A stretch of DNA of 64,000 nt, from NCBI RefSeq assembly GCF_900111305.1, contig NZ_FOGS01000006.1:62001-126000 (forward strand), in the 5' to 3' direction. This document shows, piece after piece, positions 53,602 through 64,000 of the stretch. This DNA comes from Vreelandella subterranea. GTDB lineage: Bacteria; Pseudomonadota; Gammaproteobacteria; Pseudomonadales; Halomonadaceae. Both the position numbers and the translations under genes were made by a program. The notes beneath the pieces are model-generated. The model was not told the origin of the DNA and did not search any database. It saw nothing but the letters and a program-made list of their open reading frames with translations. How positions within the stretch are numbered: the first letter of the stretch is position 1; each line of letters opens with the position of its first letter.

Positions 53602-54861
53602 CTAGCGGCGCTTCATCGCGTCAAAAAACTCCAGATTGGTCTTGGTATCTTTCAAGCGGTCAATCAGGAATTCGGTGGCGGCGGTGTCCTCCATGGGATT
53701 CAACAGCTTGCGTAATATCCACATGCGCTGCATCTCTTCTTCGGAGGCCAGCAGGTCTTCACGTCGCGTGCCGCTGCGACGAATATTGATCGCCGGGAAG
53801 ACGCGTTTTTCCGCCAGCTTACGGTCCAGGTGCGCTTCCATGTTACCGGTACCCTTGAACTCCTCGAAAATGACTTCGTCCATTTTCGAACCGGTGTCCA
53901 CCAGCGCAGTGGCAATAATCGTCAGGCTACCGCCCTCTTCGATATTACGCGCCGCACCGAAGAAGCGTTTGGGCTTCTCGAGCGCGTGGGCATCCACGCC
54001 GCCGGTCAGCACTTTACCCGAGCTTGGCACCACGGTGTTGTAAGCACGCGCCAGGCGGGTGATGGAGTCGAGCAGAATCACCACGTCCTTCTTGTGCTCG
54101 ACCAGCCGCTTGGCTTTCTCGATGACCATTTCGGCCACCTGGACGTGGCGGGCGGGCGGCTCATCGAAGGTCGACGCCACCACTTCGCCACGCACGGTGC
54201 GCGACATCTCGGTCACTTCCTCGGGGCGCTCATCGATCAGCAGCACGATCAGATGGCACTCGGGGTTGTTGCGCGTGATCGAGGTGGCGATGTTCTGCAA
54301 CATCAGCGTCTTGCCCGCTTTGGGCGGTGACACCAGCAGGCCCCGCTGACCTTTGCCGATCGGCGCGGTCAGATCGATGATCCGCGAGGTCAGATCCTCG
54401 GTGGAACCGTTACCGATTTCCATGCGCAGGCGGTCATCCGGAAACAGCGGCGTCAGGTTCTCGAAGAGAATCTTGTGCTTGGCGTTTTCCGGGCGGTCAA
54501 AGTTGATCTGGCTGACCTTGAGCAGCGCAAAGTAACGCTCGCCCTCTTTGGGCGGCCGGATCTTGCCCGAGATGGAGTCGCCCTTGCGCAGGTTAAAGCG
54601 ACGGATTTGTGAGGGCGAAACATAGATATCGTCCGGCCCGGCGAGATAAGAGCTGTCAGCGCTGCGCAAAAAGCCAAAGCCATCCTGAAGAATTTCCAGC
54701 ACCCCATCGCCGTAAATATCCTCACCGCTTTTGGCATGCTTCTTGAGGATGGCGAAGATGATGTCCTGCTTGCGCGAACGGGCCAAGTTATCGATACCCA
54801 TTTCACGGGCGATATCGAGCAGCTCGGGAACGGTTTTTTGCTTGAGTTCAGTGAGATTCAT
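53602..54861 (-). CDS. rho: Transcription termination factor Rho
   Basis: Hexameric RNA-dependent ATPase. N-terminal Rho domain, the RNA-binding cold-shock domain ([20 protein letters not shown]), Walker A in [10 protein letters not shown], Walker [17 protein letters not shown], and the Q- and R-loop regions follow E. coli Rho closely over 419 residues from MNLTELKQK. An ATG at 54885 adds eight residues; neither start has a good ribosome site. No trxA lies upstream, unlike many gammaproteobacteria. Confidence 0.95.
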   Translation of the reverse strand: MNLTELKQKTVPELLDIAREMGIDNLARSRKQDIIFAILKKHAKSGEDIYGDGVLEILQDGFGFLRSADSSYLAGPDDIYVSPSQIRRFNLRKGDSISGKIRPPKEGERYFALLKVSQINFDRPENAKHKILFENLTPLFPDDRLRMEIGNGSTEDLTSRIIDLTAPIGKGQRGLLVSPPKAGKTLMLQNIATSITRNNPECHLIVLLIDERPEEVTEMSRTVRGEVVASTFDEPPARHVQVAEMVIEKAKRLVEHKKDVVILLDSITRLARAYNTVVPSSGKVLTGGVDAHALEKPKRFFGAARNIEEGGSLTIIATALVDTGSKMDEVIFEEFKGTGNMEAHLDRKLAEKRVFPAINIRRSGTRREDLLASEEEMQRMWILRKLLNPMEDTAATEFLIDRLKDTKTNLEFFDAMKRR

Positions 54862-55343
54862 CGGTGTGATTAGAAAGTTGCTCATGAAAGCTGGGCGCTA
54901 AGCGCCGAAATAGGACAGGAGGCGTAGCGCTTGGTTATATGGCTAGGCGCCGTGTGATGCGTTCAGACCCCGGGAAGGCACTCACTCGAATAAAGGGGCT
55001 AGGCTGAGACTTATTAACCACATGATTAATGGTGACTCAGTTCGAGGGTGCTAGTGCTGATAAGTCTGGTCAGCACAGGAACGGCTGGACCAGCGGGCTA
55101 TCTGACGACTTGGACATCTGGCCGACATCATCGGGCGCGATAGTCAAAAACTTCACCGCCCAGTCGCGCCAATTACAGCGCTGAATAATGCCTGGGGCGA
55201 CCTGGGTTATATATGGGTAAATCCGGTCGTATCAAGCCAGTAGCTCGATGTTAGTCAACCCCCGCGTCAAACGCAAGCTTTTGGCAATTGACAATAAATA
55301 AAGCCCCCCGCAACCTTGGGTCAGTCAACACGAAGGATAGCTC
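54862..55343. promoter_or_regulatory. Rho leader/intergenic region and rho promoter
   Basis: A 482-base gap between divergent rho and ppx. On the minus strand TTGATA (55230-55235) and TATAAC (55206-55211) with an 18-base spacer make a good sigma70 promoter, giving a rho leader of about 340 bases. The leader holds a small hairpin (GTGCTGA/TCAGCAC, 55054-55076). In E. coli the rho leader mediates autoregulation; the same is plausible here. No gene is evident. Confidence 0.55.
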
Positions 55344-56882
55344 ATGCCCAAGGACATTTCGCTCCCCACTGACGCCGCTGACACAGCGGCCGAAAACGGG
55401 GCACCCCAACGTTTAGCGGCCATCGACATGGGGTCGAACAGCTTTCATTTGCTGGTGGCCAACTACCAGAATGAGCGCCTTCAAGTCGTGGCACGCCTCG
55501 GCGAAAAGGTCCAGCTTGCCGCCGGTTTGGATGAGGAAGGCCAGCTCAGCGAGGCCGCCATTCAACGGGCGCTGGATTGTTTGGGACGCTTTGCGCCGTT
55601 CCTTACCGGTATCACTCAACAAAATCTGCGTATCGTGGGCACCAACGCGCTGCGCGATGCGCATAACAGCCAGGCCTTCATCGAACGCGCCGAGGCCCAG
55701 CTTGGCCACCCCATCGAGATTATTGCCGGTCGCGAAGAGGCTCGCCTGATCTACCTGGGCGCCGCCCATGCCCTGGCGGAAAACGGTCGCCGCTTGATTG
55801 TCGATATCGGCGGCGGGTCCACCGAGTTCATCATTGGCGAGGCCTTCGAGCCCAGAGCGCTGGAAAGTCTGCGCATGGGCTGCGTGACCTTTTCGCGGCG
55901 CTTTTTCCCCGAAGGCGAGCTCAGCGAAAAGCGCATGCGCCGTGCGGAGCTGGCCGCGCTCTCGGAGCTGGCCAATATTCAGCGCCCCTACCAGCGCCTG
56001 GGCTGGGACGACCCAGTGGGCTCCAGCGGTACCATCAAGGCGGCGGCCAGCGTGCTCTTCGCCTACGGCGACACGACCCAGGAGGGTGTGATTACCCGCG
56101 GCGGCTTAAAAAAGCTGCGCGAACGGCTCATCAAGTGCAAACGCCTCGACAAGGTCGAGCTCGACGGCTTGAAATCCGACCGCGCCAAGGTGTTTCCTGC
56201 CGGGACAGCCATTCTGAGCGCTGTTTTCGAAGCCTTTGACCTTGAACAGATGCGCTTTGCCGATGGGGCCCTCCGGGAAGGAGTGCTGTACGACATGGCG
56301 GGGCGCAATAGTGCCGAAGACACCCGCTCGAAAAGCCTCGACGTGCTCAAGCGCACCTATGACGTGGACAGTCGACAGGCGGACAACGTCGCGGATACCG
56401 CCAGCCGACTATTTGATGCCCTGCACCATGACTGGTCGCTGAGCGACTCGCTCAGGCGTTACCTGCGCTGGGCGAGTCACGTGCATGAAATTGGCCTGGC
56501 GATTTCCCACAGCCAATTTCACCGCCATGGCGCCTACCTGCTCGAACATTCGGACCTGGCCGGCTTTTCACGCCCCGAGCAGCAGTTGCTGGCGTTTCTG
56601 GTCCGCGCCCACCGGCGTAAATTTCCGCTCAAGGAGTGGCAGGCACTGCCTAACAACCAGCAGGCACAAAGCGCCAAACTGGCACGCCTACTGCGGCTGG
56701 CGGTGTTGTTCAACCATTCACGGCCTGAACAGGCCCCGCCGCTCCCCGAGGTAAGCGCCGACGCGGATCAACTGACGATCAAACTACCCGAGAGCGACGA
56801 ACCAACGCTGCTGAGCACTGACCTGGAACAGGAACAAGGTTACATGGAAACGGCGGGGTTCAAGCTAAACCTCGTGGAGTGA
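55344..56882 (+). CDS. ppx: Exopolyphosphatase
   Basis: Processively releases phosphate from polyphosphate; ASKHA fold. Phosphate loops are AAIDMGSNSFHLLV and LIVDIGGGSTEFI; GREEARLIYLGA and GCVTFSRRFFPEG are typical of Ppx, and a C-terminal HD-like helical domain includes HVHEIGLAISHSQFHRHGAY. 512 residues is the usual Ppx length. A close GppA relative is possible, but the rho neighbour fits ppx. Confidence 0.9.
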   Translation: MPKDISLPTDAADTAAENGAPQRLAAIDMGSNSFHLLVANYQNERLQVVARLGEKVQLAAGLDEEGQLSEAAIQRALDCLGRFAPFLTGITQQNLRIVGTNALRDAHNSQAFIERAEAQLGHPIEIIAGREEARLIYLGAAHALAENGRRLIVDIGGGSTEFIIGEAFEPRALESLRMGCVTFSRRFFPEGELSEKRMRRAELAALSELANIQRPYQRLGWDDPVGSSGTIKAAASVLFAYGDTTQEGVITRGGLKKLRERLIKCKRLDKVELDGLKSDRAKVFPAGTAILSAVFEAFDLEQMRFADGALREGVLYDMAGRNSAEDTRSKSLDVLKRTYDVDSRQADNVADTASRLFDALHHDWSLSDSLRRYLRWASHVHEIGLAISHSQFHRHGAYLLEHSDLAGFSRPEQQLLAFLVRAHRRKFPLKEWQALPNNQQAQSAKLARLLRLAVLFNHSRPEQAPPLPEVSADADQLTIKLPESDEPTLLSTDLEQEQGYMETAGFKLNLVE

Positions 56883-56886
56883 TCGA

Positions 56887-58155
56887 TTAGCCAAACGTCA
56901 CGCCTTCCGCCCGCCACAGTAATGTGGCGGGCAGTTGAACCACCCCCAGACACTCGTCTCCTCGCATGACCAAGACGACCCACTCGCGCTGCCAGGGAGG
57001 TAACCGGGCTTCTTGCAAAAGCCGCTTGACCGTCCGGTGCCCCCGCCCAGGCAGACGCATCACCTCGCCCCCCTGGCGCCAGCGCAGCGTTACCGGCTGG
57101 TCGGTCTCGAGCGCCAGCCCAAGCGGCCCCAGCGGCGTCTCGATGCCCGGTTGGCCGTTCCAGGTGGTTTGCCAGGGTGGCGGGCGCTCGAAAGGCAGCA
57201 TGATAAATAACCGCTCACGCCACACCCGGGCGTCGGCCCCCGGCCAAGTGACGCGCACCTGGGCGTCACGCCCGGCCATCAGTTGGTCAAGCAGGGTTTT
57301 CAGACGCTCACGCGGGGGCGTGGGCAAGCCCGCCTGCTGGCACCATGTGCGCACCAGCAGGCGCTGGCGGGGGCGGTCCCGCGAGCGCAACGCCGCCACG
57401 TTCAGTCCCCCGTCCTCCTCTTGCAGGGTCTGCAGCTCCTCGGCCGCGTAGGCAGCCAACAGATCGTCGGCTTCCCCCGCTTGCCGGGCGCTTTGCGAAA
57501 GCGCCCGGCAAGCGCCCGGCCAGCGCGCTTCAAGTCGCGGCACTACCTGGTGGCGCAGCAGGTTGCGGTCCAGGGCAACGTCATCATTGGTCGGGTCGGC
57601 GCACCAGGCCAGTTGCATGACCCTGGCCGTTTCGGCGAGCTGATCACGACCGATATCAAGCCAGGGGCGCAACAGGGTGATGCCCTGCCAGTCACGGCGA
57701 TAGGGCATGGCAGCCAGTCCGCGAATCCCGCTACCGCGCATCATGGCCAGCAGCAGCGTTTCAGCCTGATCGTTCTGATGCTGGGCCAGCCACAGCGTAT
57801 CGCCCGGCGGAACATGCTGCTGGAAGGCGGACAGGCGCGCCCGCCGAGCAGCGCCTTCGATCCCCTCTCCTTGACGTTCCACCGTCACCCTGGCCACCGT
57901 GAGGGGCACGTCGAGCCTGGCACACAACGTCTGGCAGTGCGCTTCAAACGCTTCGGCGGCGGGTTGCAGGGCATGGTTGACGTGCAGCGCCCGCAGCGAA
58001 CGCTGGGCCTTTTGGCAGACGTCCGCAGCCAGTGTCAGAAGCAGCGACGAATCCAGCCCGCCGGAAACGGCCACCCAAATAGAGCGCCCCGGTGGGGTTT
58101 CCACCAGGGCGTCATTGAGCGGGCCAACCAGCGATTCAGGCGGCTGGGGCGCCAT
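56887..58155 (-). CDS. tilS: tRNA(Ile)-lysidine synthase
   Basis: Converts C34 of the tRNA-Ile AUG-reader to lysidine with ATP and lysine. The PP-loop [12 protein letters not shown] is at residues 28-38; [23 protein letters not shown] follows. The C-terminal domains carry [24 protein letters not shown]. 422 residues. It overlaps the accA 3' end by 20 bases and is the last gene of the lpxB-rnhB-dnaE-accA-tilS run. Convergent with ppx. Confidence 0.93.
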   Translation of the reverse strand: MAPQPPESLVGPLNDALVETPPGRSIWVAVSGGLDSSLLLTLAADVCQKAQRSLRALHVNHALQPAAEAFEAHCQTLCARLDVPLTVARVTVERQGEGIEGAARRARLSAFQQHVPPGDTLWLAQHQNDQAETLLLAMMRGSGIRGLAAMPYRRDWQGITLLRPWLDIGRDQLAETARVMQLAWCADPTNDDVALDRNLLRHQVVPRLEARWPGACRALSQSARQAGEADDLLAAYAAEELQTLQEEDGGLNVAALRSRDRPRQRLLVRTWCQQAGLPTPPRERLKTLLDQLMAGRDAQVRVTWPGADARVWRERLFIMLPFERPPPWQTTWNGQPGIETPLGPLGLALETDQPVTLRWRQGGEVMRLPGRGHRTVKRLLQEARLPPWQREWVVLVMRGDECLGVVQLPATLLWRAEGVTFG

Positions 58156-59092
58156 AGCTCATCAGGCGGTCATAGCGGCGCGCCAGGAGCGCCTCAGTAT
58201 CCATCTGTTGCAGCCGATCAATGCTCGCCACCAGCGCTTCCTTGACGCGCTCTGACGTTGTCACCGGATGCCGGTGCGCGCCACCCAGCGGCTCCTTGAT
58301 CAGGGAGTCAACGAAACCCAGCTCCTTGAGTCGCTCAGCGGTGATGCCCATGGCCTGGGCCGCCTCGGAGGCTTTTTCGGCACTCTTCCACAGAATCGAC
58401 GCGCAACCTTCCGGGGAAATCACCGAATAGGTCGAGTACTGCAGCATCTGCAGCTCATCGCAAACGCCTATCGCCAGCGCGCCGCCGGAGCCGCCCTCAC
58501 CGACCACCGTGGAGATAATCGGCGTTTTCAGGCGCGACATCACCGCCAGGTTATAGGCAATGGCTTCCGACTGACCACGCTCCTCGGCGTCGATCCCCGG
58601 GTAGGCCCCCGGCGTGTCGATAAAGGTCAGCACCGGCATCTTGAAGCGCTCGGCCATTTCCATCAGTCGACAGGCCTTGCGATAGCCTTCCGGGCGCGGC
58701 ATGCCAAAATTACGGCGGACCTTTTCTTTGACGTCACGGCCCTTTTGATGGCCAATCACCATGACCGGCTTGTCATTCAGGCGCGCCACCCCACCGACGA
58801 GCGCCGCATCATCGCCGAAGTTGCGATCACCATGCAGCTCGTCAAAGTCGCTGAAGATATGTTCAAGGTAATCCAGCGTATAGGGGCGCTGGGGATGGCG
58901 CGACAGCTGGGACACCTGCCAGGGGGTCAAATCCTTGAAAATCGACTCCGTCAGCTTGCGGCTTTTCTCTTCCAGCCGGGCGATTTCATCGGAAAGGTTG
59001 ACCTGGCTATCGGAGCTGACCAAACGCAGCTCTTCAATTTTTGCCTGAAGTTCGGCAATGGGCTGTTCAAAATCGAGATAATTAGGATTCAT
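58136..59092 (-). CDS. accA: Acetyl-CoA carboxylase carboxyltransferase subunit alpha
   Basis: Alpha subunit of the carboxyltransferase that makes malonyl-CoA for fatty-acid synthesis. Blocks seen: [55 protein letters not shown], and the oxyanion region [20 protein letters not shown]. 318 residues. Gene order with dnaE and tilS is conserved among gammaproteobacteria. Confidence 0.96.
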   Translation of the reverse strand: MNPNYLDFEQPIAELQAKIEELRLVSSDSQVNLSDEIARLEEKSRKLTESIFKDLTPWQVSQLSRHPQRPYTLDYLEHIFSDFDELHGDRNFGDDAALVGGVARLNDKPVMVIGHQKGRDVKEKVRRNFGMPRPEGYRKACRLMEMAERFKMPVLTFIDTPGAYPGIDAEERGQSEAIAYNLAVMSRLKTPIISTVVGEGGSGGALAIGVCDELQMLQYSTYSVISPEGCASILWKSAEKASEAAQAMGITAERLKELGFVDSLIKEPLGGAHRHPVTTSERVKEALVASIDRLQQMDTEALLARRYDRLMSYGAPAA

Positions 59093-59190
59093 CGGCTCTG
59101 CCTGTTAAAAATAAGCCTTGTCGAAACGCGCATGGATAACACCATTATCGCACCCTGACCCTACCACGCAAGGCGCCACGCGGAACGCGT

Positions 59191-62100
59191 CTACTTGTAG
59201 CGTAGCTGAACCCCCACCTGACCCTGCACATCGCGCAGGGTCAGCAGCAAATCATCGCTGGGGGCAACTTTCCATTCATCCGCCAGTTCCAGCCAGCCCA
59301 CGGCATCGGGGTGGCGATACTGCAGGCGAACGGGTAACCCGGCCTCGTCGCGAAATGGCGACAGGCTGGCGCGCAGGCTCTCCACCAGACGGCCGTTGAG
59401 CTGCTGGGCATCCAGCGCCAACTCCACTGCCTGGCCAAAGCGGGTGCGCGCCGCCACCATGGGGGTAACCTCCTTGCCGCGCAGCTTGAGCCCGCCGGAG
59501 AAGTCATCGTTGGACACCTCGCCTTCGACAATCACCACTTCGTCGGCGGCGATTTGCCCACGCACTTGTTCGAACAGCTCGCCAAACAGCGAGGCCTCGA
59601 TGCGTCCGGTACGGTCATCCAGGGTAATGAACGCCATGGTATCACCGCGCTTTGATTTCATGGTGCGCATGGCCACTACCAGACCGGCGATCCGCTGGGG
59701 CTCCCATGACGCTTTTAAATCGCTGATCCGCGTCGATACAAAGCGTTTTAGTTCACCCTCGTACTCGTCAATCGGGTGGCCGGTCAGGTAGAGGCCGAGC
59801 GTCTCTTTCTCGCCGGACAACCGCTCGCGGTCGGTCCATTCGCGGACGTGGCGGTATTCAGCGTAAACATCGACCGCCTCTTCTTCGGCGGTAAATGCCT
59901 CGCCGAACATATCCAGCATGCCCAGGTTCTGGTTGGCGTGATTTTGCGCGGCGGCCTTGAGGGCATCTTCCATGGCCGCGGCGAGCACGGCGCGATTGGG
60001 CCCCAGGTTATCCAGCGCGCCGGAGCGGATCAGCGCTTCCAGCGTGCGTTTGTTCATGCGCTTGGGGTCGATACGCTTGCAGAAATCAAAGAGATCGGTG
60101 AACGCGCCGCCCGCTTCCCGGGCATCGACAATCGCGCCAATGGGGCCTTCGCCCACGCCGCGAATCGCCCCCAGCCCATACACCACGCGACCTTCGATAT
60201 CGACGGTGAACTTGTAGCCGCCCACATTGACATCCGGCGGGGTCACCGTCAGCTTGAGGTTGCGACACTCTTCAATCAGCGGTACGACCTTATCCAGATT
60301 GTCCATTTCCGTGGACATCACCGCCGCCATGAAAGGCCCGGGGTAGTGCGCCTTGAGCCAGGCGGTCTGGTACGAGACCAGCGCGTAGGCCGCCGAGTGC
60401 GACTTGTTGAAGCCGTAACCGGCGAATTTCTCCACCAGATCGAAGATATTGCCCGCCAGGTCTTTATCGATACCGTTGGCCGCGCAGCCTTCCATGAAGC
60501 CAGCGCGCTGCTTGGCCATTTCCTCAGGCTTTTTCTTGCCCATCGCCCGGCGCAGCATGTCGGCCTGGCCGAGCGTATAGCCCGCCATCACCTGGGCGAT
60601 CTGCATGACCTGTTCCTGGTACAGGATGATGCCGTAGGTGGGCGCCAGCACCGGTTTCAACAGCTCGTGCTGGTAATCCGGGTGTGGATAAGATACTTCC
60701 GCACGGCCGTGCTTGCGGTTGATGAAGTCGTCCACCATGCCCGACTGCAGCGGGCCGGGGCGGAACAGCGCCACCAGGGCGATCATGTCGTCGAGGGAAT
60801 CGGGCAGCAGGCGCTTGATCAGTTCCTTCATGCCGCGGGATTCCAACTGGAACACCGCCGTGGTCTCGGCACGCTTGAGCATCTCGAAGGTTTTGCCATC
60901 ATCCAGGGGAATGGCGTCGATATTGAGGGGTTCCTGGTTATTGGCGTCACGCACCTTGTCGACCATTTCCAGCGCCCAGTCGATGATGGTCAGCGTGCGC
61001 AGCCCCAGAAAGTCGAACTTCACCAGCCCGGCTTCTTCGATGTCGTTTTTATCGAACTGCACCATCAGGCCGGAACCGTCCTCGTCGCAGAGCAGCGGCG
61101 AGAAATCGGTGAGCTTGGTGGGTGCGATCACCACGCCACCGGCGTGCTTGCCGGTGCCCCGGGTGGTGCCCTCCAGCTTGAGGGCCATTTCCCAGATTTC
61201 CTCGGCTTCATCATCGCTGTCGATAAATTCTTTCAGCGCCGCTTCCTGCTCGATCGCCTTGTCCAGCGTCATGCCCACTTCGAAGGGGATCAGCTTGGAG
61301 AGCTTGTCACCCAGCGAATAGGGCTTGCCCTGGGCGCGAGCGACGTCACGCACCACCGCCTTGGCGGCCATGGTGCCAAAGGTGACAATCTGCGATACCG
61401 CATCACGCCCATAGCGCTCGGCCACGTACTCGATGACCTTGTCACGCTTCTCCATGCAGAAGTCGACGTCAAAGTCAGGCATGGAAACCCGCTCGGGGTT
61501 CAGGAACCGCTCGAAAAGCAGGTCGTAGCCGATGGGATCCAGGTCGGTGATCTTCTGCGCGTAGGCCACCAGCGACCCCGCGCCGGAACCGCGCCCTGGC
61601 CCCACCGGCACGTTGTTGTCCTTGGCCCACTGGATAAAGTCCATCACGATCAGGAAGTAGCCGGGAAAGCCCATCTGGATGATGATGTTCAGTTCGAAAT
61701 CGAGCCGCTCCCGGTAGCGCTGGTCGATCGCCTGGTACTCCTCCCCGTCCCGCGGGTAACGCTCGGCGGGGTACAGAAAATCCAGCCGGTTCGTCAGGCC
61801 ATCGTGGGACACCTTGCGGAAAAATTCGTCCTGGGTCATCCCCTCCGGAATGCCGAACTCGGGCAGGAATATCTCGCCCAGGCGCACGTCGACGCTGCAG
61901 CGCTCGGCGATCATCACGCTGTTTTCAAGGGCCTCGGGAATGTCGGCAAACAGCTCGGCCATCTCCTCGGGGCTTTTCAGGTATTGCTCTTCGGTATAAC
62001 GCCGCTCGCGACGCGGGTCATCAAGCGCCTTGCCTTCGCCGATCGCCACGCGGGTTTCATGGGCCCAATAGTCGTCACGCTCAAGGAAGCGTACATCGTT

Positions 62101-62694
62101 GGTGGCCACCACCGGTGTCTGGGTGTCAATCGCCAGTTTCACGCTGGCATGCACACAGTCCTCTTCCAGGGGCCGCCCGGTGCGGATGAGTTCAAGGTAG
62201 AAGCGGTCGGGGAAGGCCTGCTGCCACTCCGCCAGCAGCCCACGTGCTTCGCGCTCGTGGTCGGAAAGCAGGTGGCGGCCTATTTCTCCCTCTCGCGCCC
62301 CAGACAGCGCAATCAGCCCTTCACTTTGCGACAGTACCCACTGCTTATCCAGAATGGCGCGGCCCTGCCGCTGGCCGTCGGTCCAGCCTCTGGAAATCAG
62401 TTCGGTCAAATTGCGGTAACCGACATCGTTCATCGCCAGCAGCGTCAGTCGGTAGGGGTGCGCCTCGTCGTGGGGATTATGCAGCCACAAGTCGCTGCCG
62501 ATAATGGGCTTTAAGCCCGCGCCCTGGGCGGATTTGTAAAACTTTACCAGACCAAACAGGTTGGCTTCGTCGGTCAGCGCCAGCGCTGGCATCCCGCGCT
62601 CAGCGGTCGTACTGACCAGCGACTTGAGCTTGACCAAGCCATCGACCAGGGAATATTCACTGTGCAAACGTAGATGAACGAACGGAACCGTCAT
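59191..62694 (-). CDS. dnaE: DNA polymerase III alpha subunit
   Basis: Replicative polymerase, 1167 residues. Domains in order: PHP ([15 protein letters not shown]), palm with the catalytic acidic motif [12 protein letters not shown], the preceding [17 protein letters not shown], fingers, tandem HhH near [20 protein letters not shown], and OB domain near [18 protein letters not shown]. It follows rnhB after 35 bases. A long open frame on the opposite strand is a coding shadow. Confidence 0.97.
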   Translation of the reverse strand: MTVPFVHLRLHSEYSLVDGLVKLKSLVSTTAERGMPALALTDEANLFGLVKFYKSAQGAGLKPIIGSDLWLHNPHDEAHPYRLTLLAMNDVGYRNLTELISRGWTDGQRQGRAILDKQWVLSQSEGLIALSGAREGEIGRHLLSDHEREARGLLAEWQQAFPDRFYLELIRTGRPLEEDCVHASVKLAIDTQTPVVATNDVRFLERDDYWAHETRVAIGEGKALDDPRRERRYTEEQYLKSPEEMAELFADIPEALENSVMIAERCSVDVRLGEIFLPEFGIPEGMTQDEFFRKVSHDGLTNRLDFLYPAERYPRDGEEYQAIDQRYRERLDFELNIIIQMGFPGYFLIVMDFIQWAKDNNVPVGPGRGSGAGSLVAYAQKITDLDPIGYDLLFERFLNPERVSMPDFDVDFCMEKRDKVIEYVAERYGRDAVSQIVTFGTMAAKAVVRDVARAQGKPYSLGDKLSKLIPFEVGMTLDKAIEQEAALKEFIDSDDEAEEIWEMALKLEGTTRGTGKHAGGVVIAPTKLTDFSPLLCDEDGSGLMVQFDKNDIEEAGLVKFDFLGLRTLTIIDWALEMVDKVRDANNQEPLNIDAIPLDDGKTFEMLKRAETTAVFQLESRGMKELIKRLLPDSLDDMIALVALFRPGPLQSGMVDDFINRKHGRAEVSYPHPDYQHELLKPVLAPTYGIILYQEQVMQIAQVMAGYTLGQADMLRRAMGKKKPEEMAKQRAGFMEGCAANGIDKDLAGNIFDLVEKFAGYGFNKSHSAAYALVSYQTAWLKAHYPGPFMAAVMSTEMDNLDKVVPLIEECRNLKLTVTPPDVNVGGYKFTVDIEGRVVYGLGAIRGVGEGPIGAIVDAREAGGAFTDLFDFCKRIDPKRMNKRTLEALIRSGALDNLGPNRAVLAAAMEDALKAAAQNHANQNLGMLDMFGEAFTAEEEAVDVYAEYRHVREWTDRERLSGEKETLGLYLTGHPIDEYEGELKRFVSTRISDLKASWEPQRIAGLVVAMRTMKSKRGDTMAFITLDDRTGRIEASLFGELFEQVRGQIAADEVVIVEGEVSNDDFSGGLKLRGKEVTPMVAARTRFGQAVELALDAQQLNGRLVESLRASLSPFRDEAGLPVRLQYRHPDAVGWLELADEWKVAPSDDLLLTLRDVQGQVGVQLRYK

Positions 62695-62729
62695 GAGACT
62701 CTCGGTAAAAACGCTAAATAATAGAAAGG

Positions 62730-63347
62730 CTACAGCAGGGCTAACTGGCGCTGCACTGGTGCAAAGCTTCGGCGATGGTCGGCCAATGGTCCATGAACCG
62801 CAAGCGCCGAAAGGTGCTCTTTGGTCGGATAGCCCTTGTGGCGCGCAAACCCATACTCAGGGTAGCGCATATCCAGGGCAACCATTTGGGCATCCCGGGC
62901 GACCTTGGCCAGAATAGACGCCGCCGCTATTGCCGGATGCCGGGCATCGCCTTTGACGACCGCCTGACCGGGCAGCGCATGCCCGGGTAGCCGGTTGCCG
63001 TCCACCAGCAGGTATTCCGCCGCCGGCACCAGGCCATCGATAGCCCGGCGCATGGCCAGGTGCGTGGCGTGGTAGATATTGAGCTGATCCACTTCCGCGG
63101 CACTGGCCTCGGCCACCGTGAATGCCAGTGCGCGCTCGCGAATCAGACTGTCCAGCGCTTCGCGTTTGCGCGCCGTCAGCTTTTTGGAGTCGGTCAGCCC
63201 GTCGATGGGCCTGGCAGGATCCAGGATTACGGCGGCGGCCACCACACTGCCCACCAAGGGCCCCCTGCCCACTTCATCCACTCCCGCCAGGCGCTGACCG
63301 GTATAGTCAATCTGCAACGGTGGAAGGTCGGTCACTTTAACACCCAT
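62730..63347 (-). CDS. rnhB: Ribonuclease HII
   Basis: Removes RNA from RNA/DNA hybrids and misincorporated ribonucleotides. The catalytic acidic motif is [12 protein letters not shown], with further active-site residues in [13 protein letters not shown] and LVDGNRLPG and the late [12 protein letters not shown]. The ATG at 63347 has AGGA 11 bases upstream; an ATG at 63359 would add four residues. It overlaps the end of lpxB by 11 bases, indicating coupling. Confidence 0.93.
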   Translation of the reverse strand: MGVKVTDLPPLQIDYTGQRLAGVDEVGRGPLVGSVVAAAVILDPARPIDGLTDSKKLTARKREALDSLIRERALAFTVAEASAAEVDQLNIYHATHLAMRRAIDGLVPAAEYLLVDGNRLPGHALPGQAVVKGDARHPAIAAASILAKVARDAQMVALDMRYPEYGFARHKGYPTKEHLSALAVHGPLADHRRSFAPVQRQLALL

Positions 63348-64000
63348 CAATGCTGTCATCCTGTGCGGCTAGTGGCTGACCGGCGACCAGCGCGTCGATG
63401 GCATCTGCCGCCCGGCGACTGGCATTGCGCTGAAGCGCCTGGTGCATTGAAGCAAAGCGGGCTTCCAGTGCGTGCCGCCCTGGGTCGTCGCTCAATAGCG
63501 CGCTGAGCTGCTCGGCAATGGCCTCGGGTGAGGCATCGTCCTGGATCAGTTCAGGCACTATCGACTGCTGGGCAATCAGGTTGGGTAATGACACCCAGGA
63601 TGTCTTGACCAACCGCTTGGCCAGCCAGTGTGTCACCGGGGCCATTTTGTAGGCCACCACCATGGCGCGGTGGCAAAGCATGGCTTCCAGTGCGGCGGTG
63701 CCTGACGCCAGGAGCACGGCGTCGCTTGCCACCATTGCCTCGCGGGCCTGGCCGTCGAGTAACACCGCGCGCTCGCCAAGCACCGGGAAGGTTTCCAAGA
63801 GCTGAGCTATTTCGTCACGCCGCTGTGCGCTGGCCGCCGGAATCACCACCTGGAGCGCGCCATGCTGCTGGCAAAGCTGCTCGGCGGCTTGCATGAAGGT
63901 CGCGCCCAAAAAGCGTATTTCGTTGCTGCGTGAACCAGGCAGCAGCGCCAGCACCGGCGCCTGCTCGTCCAGACCGAGCGACTGACGGGTGCTGGAACGG
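63337..64000 (-). CDS. lpxB: Lipid-A-disaccharide synthase, 3' part
   Basis: C-terminal part of the glycosyltransferase that joins UDP-diacylglucosamine and lipid X; the 5' end lies beyond the window. Readable frame to the edge includes [21 protein letters not shown], then [20 protein letters not shown] and [19 protein letters not shown], all family-typical. It precedes rnhB, as in E. coli. Confidence 0.93.
   Translation of the reverse strand, partial: RSSTRQSLGLDEQAPVLALLPGSRSNEIRFLGATFMQAAEQLCQQHGALQVVIPAASAQRRDEIAQLLETFPVLGERAVLLDGQAREAMVASDAVLLASGTAALEAMLCHRAMVVAYKMAPVTHWLAKRLVKTSWVSLPNLIAQQSIVPELIQDDASPEAIAEQLSALLSDDPGRHALEARFASMHQALQRNASRRAADAIDALVAGQPLAAQDDSIDGC

Noticed and set aside
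57283..58245. 320-codon plus-strand frame
   Set aside because: Antisense to tilS and the end of accA; low-complexity Arg/Gly/His-rich translation typical of a shadow.
59776..62514. 912-codon open frame on the plus strand
   Set aside because: It lies wholly antisense to dnaE; the open reading comes from the GC-rich codon use of dnaE, and the translation has no family features.

Overview
The window looks like chromosomal DNA of a moderately GC-rich gammaproteobacterium, most likely Halomonadaceae (Halomonas-like). This rests on gammaproteobacterial gene orders (lptFG divergent from pepA-holC-valS; fre-ubiD; rho beside ppx; lpxB-rnhB-dnaE-accA-tilS) and on protein character. The genus is an inference. 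No rRNA, tRNA, CRISPR array or integrase was seen.

Region by region. 1-10.5 kb: a methyltransferase, a PepSY membrane protein and a zinc-chaperone GTPase behind a near-perfect Zur box. A minus-strand run follows (RecQ-type helicase, MBL hydrolase, DUF1653, tcdA, truC), then periplasmic sodC and the iron-storage pair bfr/bfd with a candidate Fur box. 10.5-16.6 kb: RDD protein, lptG-lptF, pepA, ilvE, holC. 16.6-27.8 kb: an 11-kb defence island at the 3' end of holC, between holC and valS. It carries a type I restriction-modification system (hsdM, hsdS, hsdR) with a Kiwa-like pair (kwaA, kwaB) inside it, a remnant, an AlbA_2 ATPase-like protein with a VTPP minisatellite, and a YgjP-type metalloprotease. 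The island is bracketed by an 85/86-bp direct repeat of the holC tail. kwaA is broken by what looks like a 7-bp tandem duplication.

27.9-33.5 kb: a Spy/CpxP-like protein, an MFS transporter, valS, then about 850 bp of decayed genes (a zeta-type toxin stub with an apparently intact antitoxin, and a fragment of a solute-binding protein). 33.5-43 kb: a TauD-type dioxygenase, an APH-fold kinase, an ynjBCD-type ABC transporter, two small glycosyltransferases and a VTT-domain/flavin disulfide reductase fusion. 43-49.6 kb: HTH protein, diguanylate cyclase, SelD-type oxidoreductase, envelope lipoproteins, gloA and small membrane proteins.

49.6-64 kb: a DAHP synthase gene preceded by an attenuator-like leader (short Phe/Tyr/Trp peptide, hairpin, 13-bp terminator stem) and then a second aromatic-rich ORF that ends at the DAHP synthase start. 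Housekeeping genes follow: fre, ubiD, rho with a long leader, ppx, tilS, accA, dnaE, rnhB and the 3' part of lpxB at the window edge.

The most interesting parts are the nested R-M/Kiwa island with its holC-tail duplication and frameshifted kwaA, and the two-stage aromatic leader of the DAHP synthase gene.
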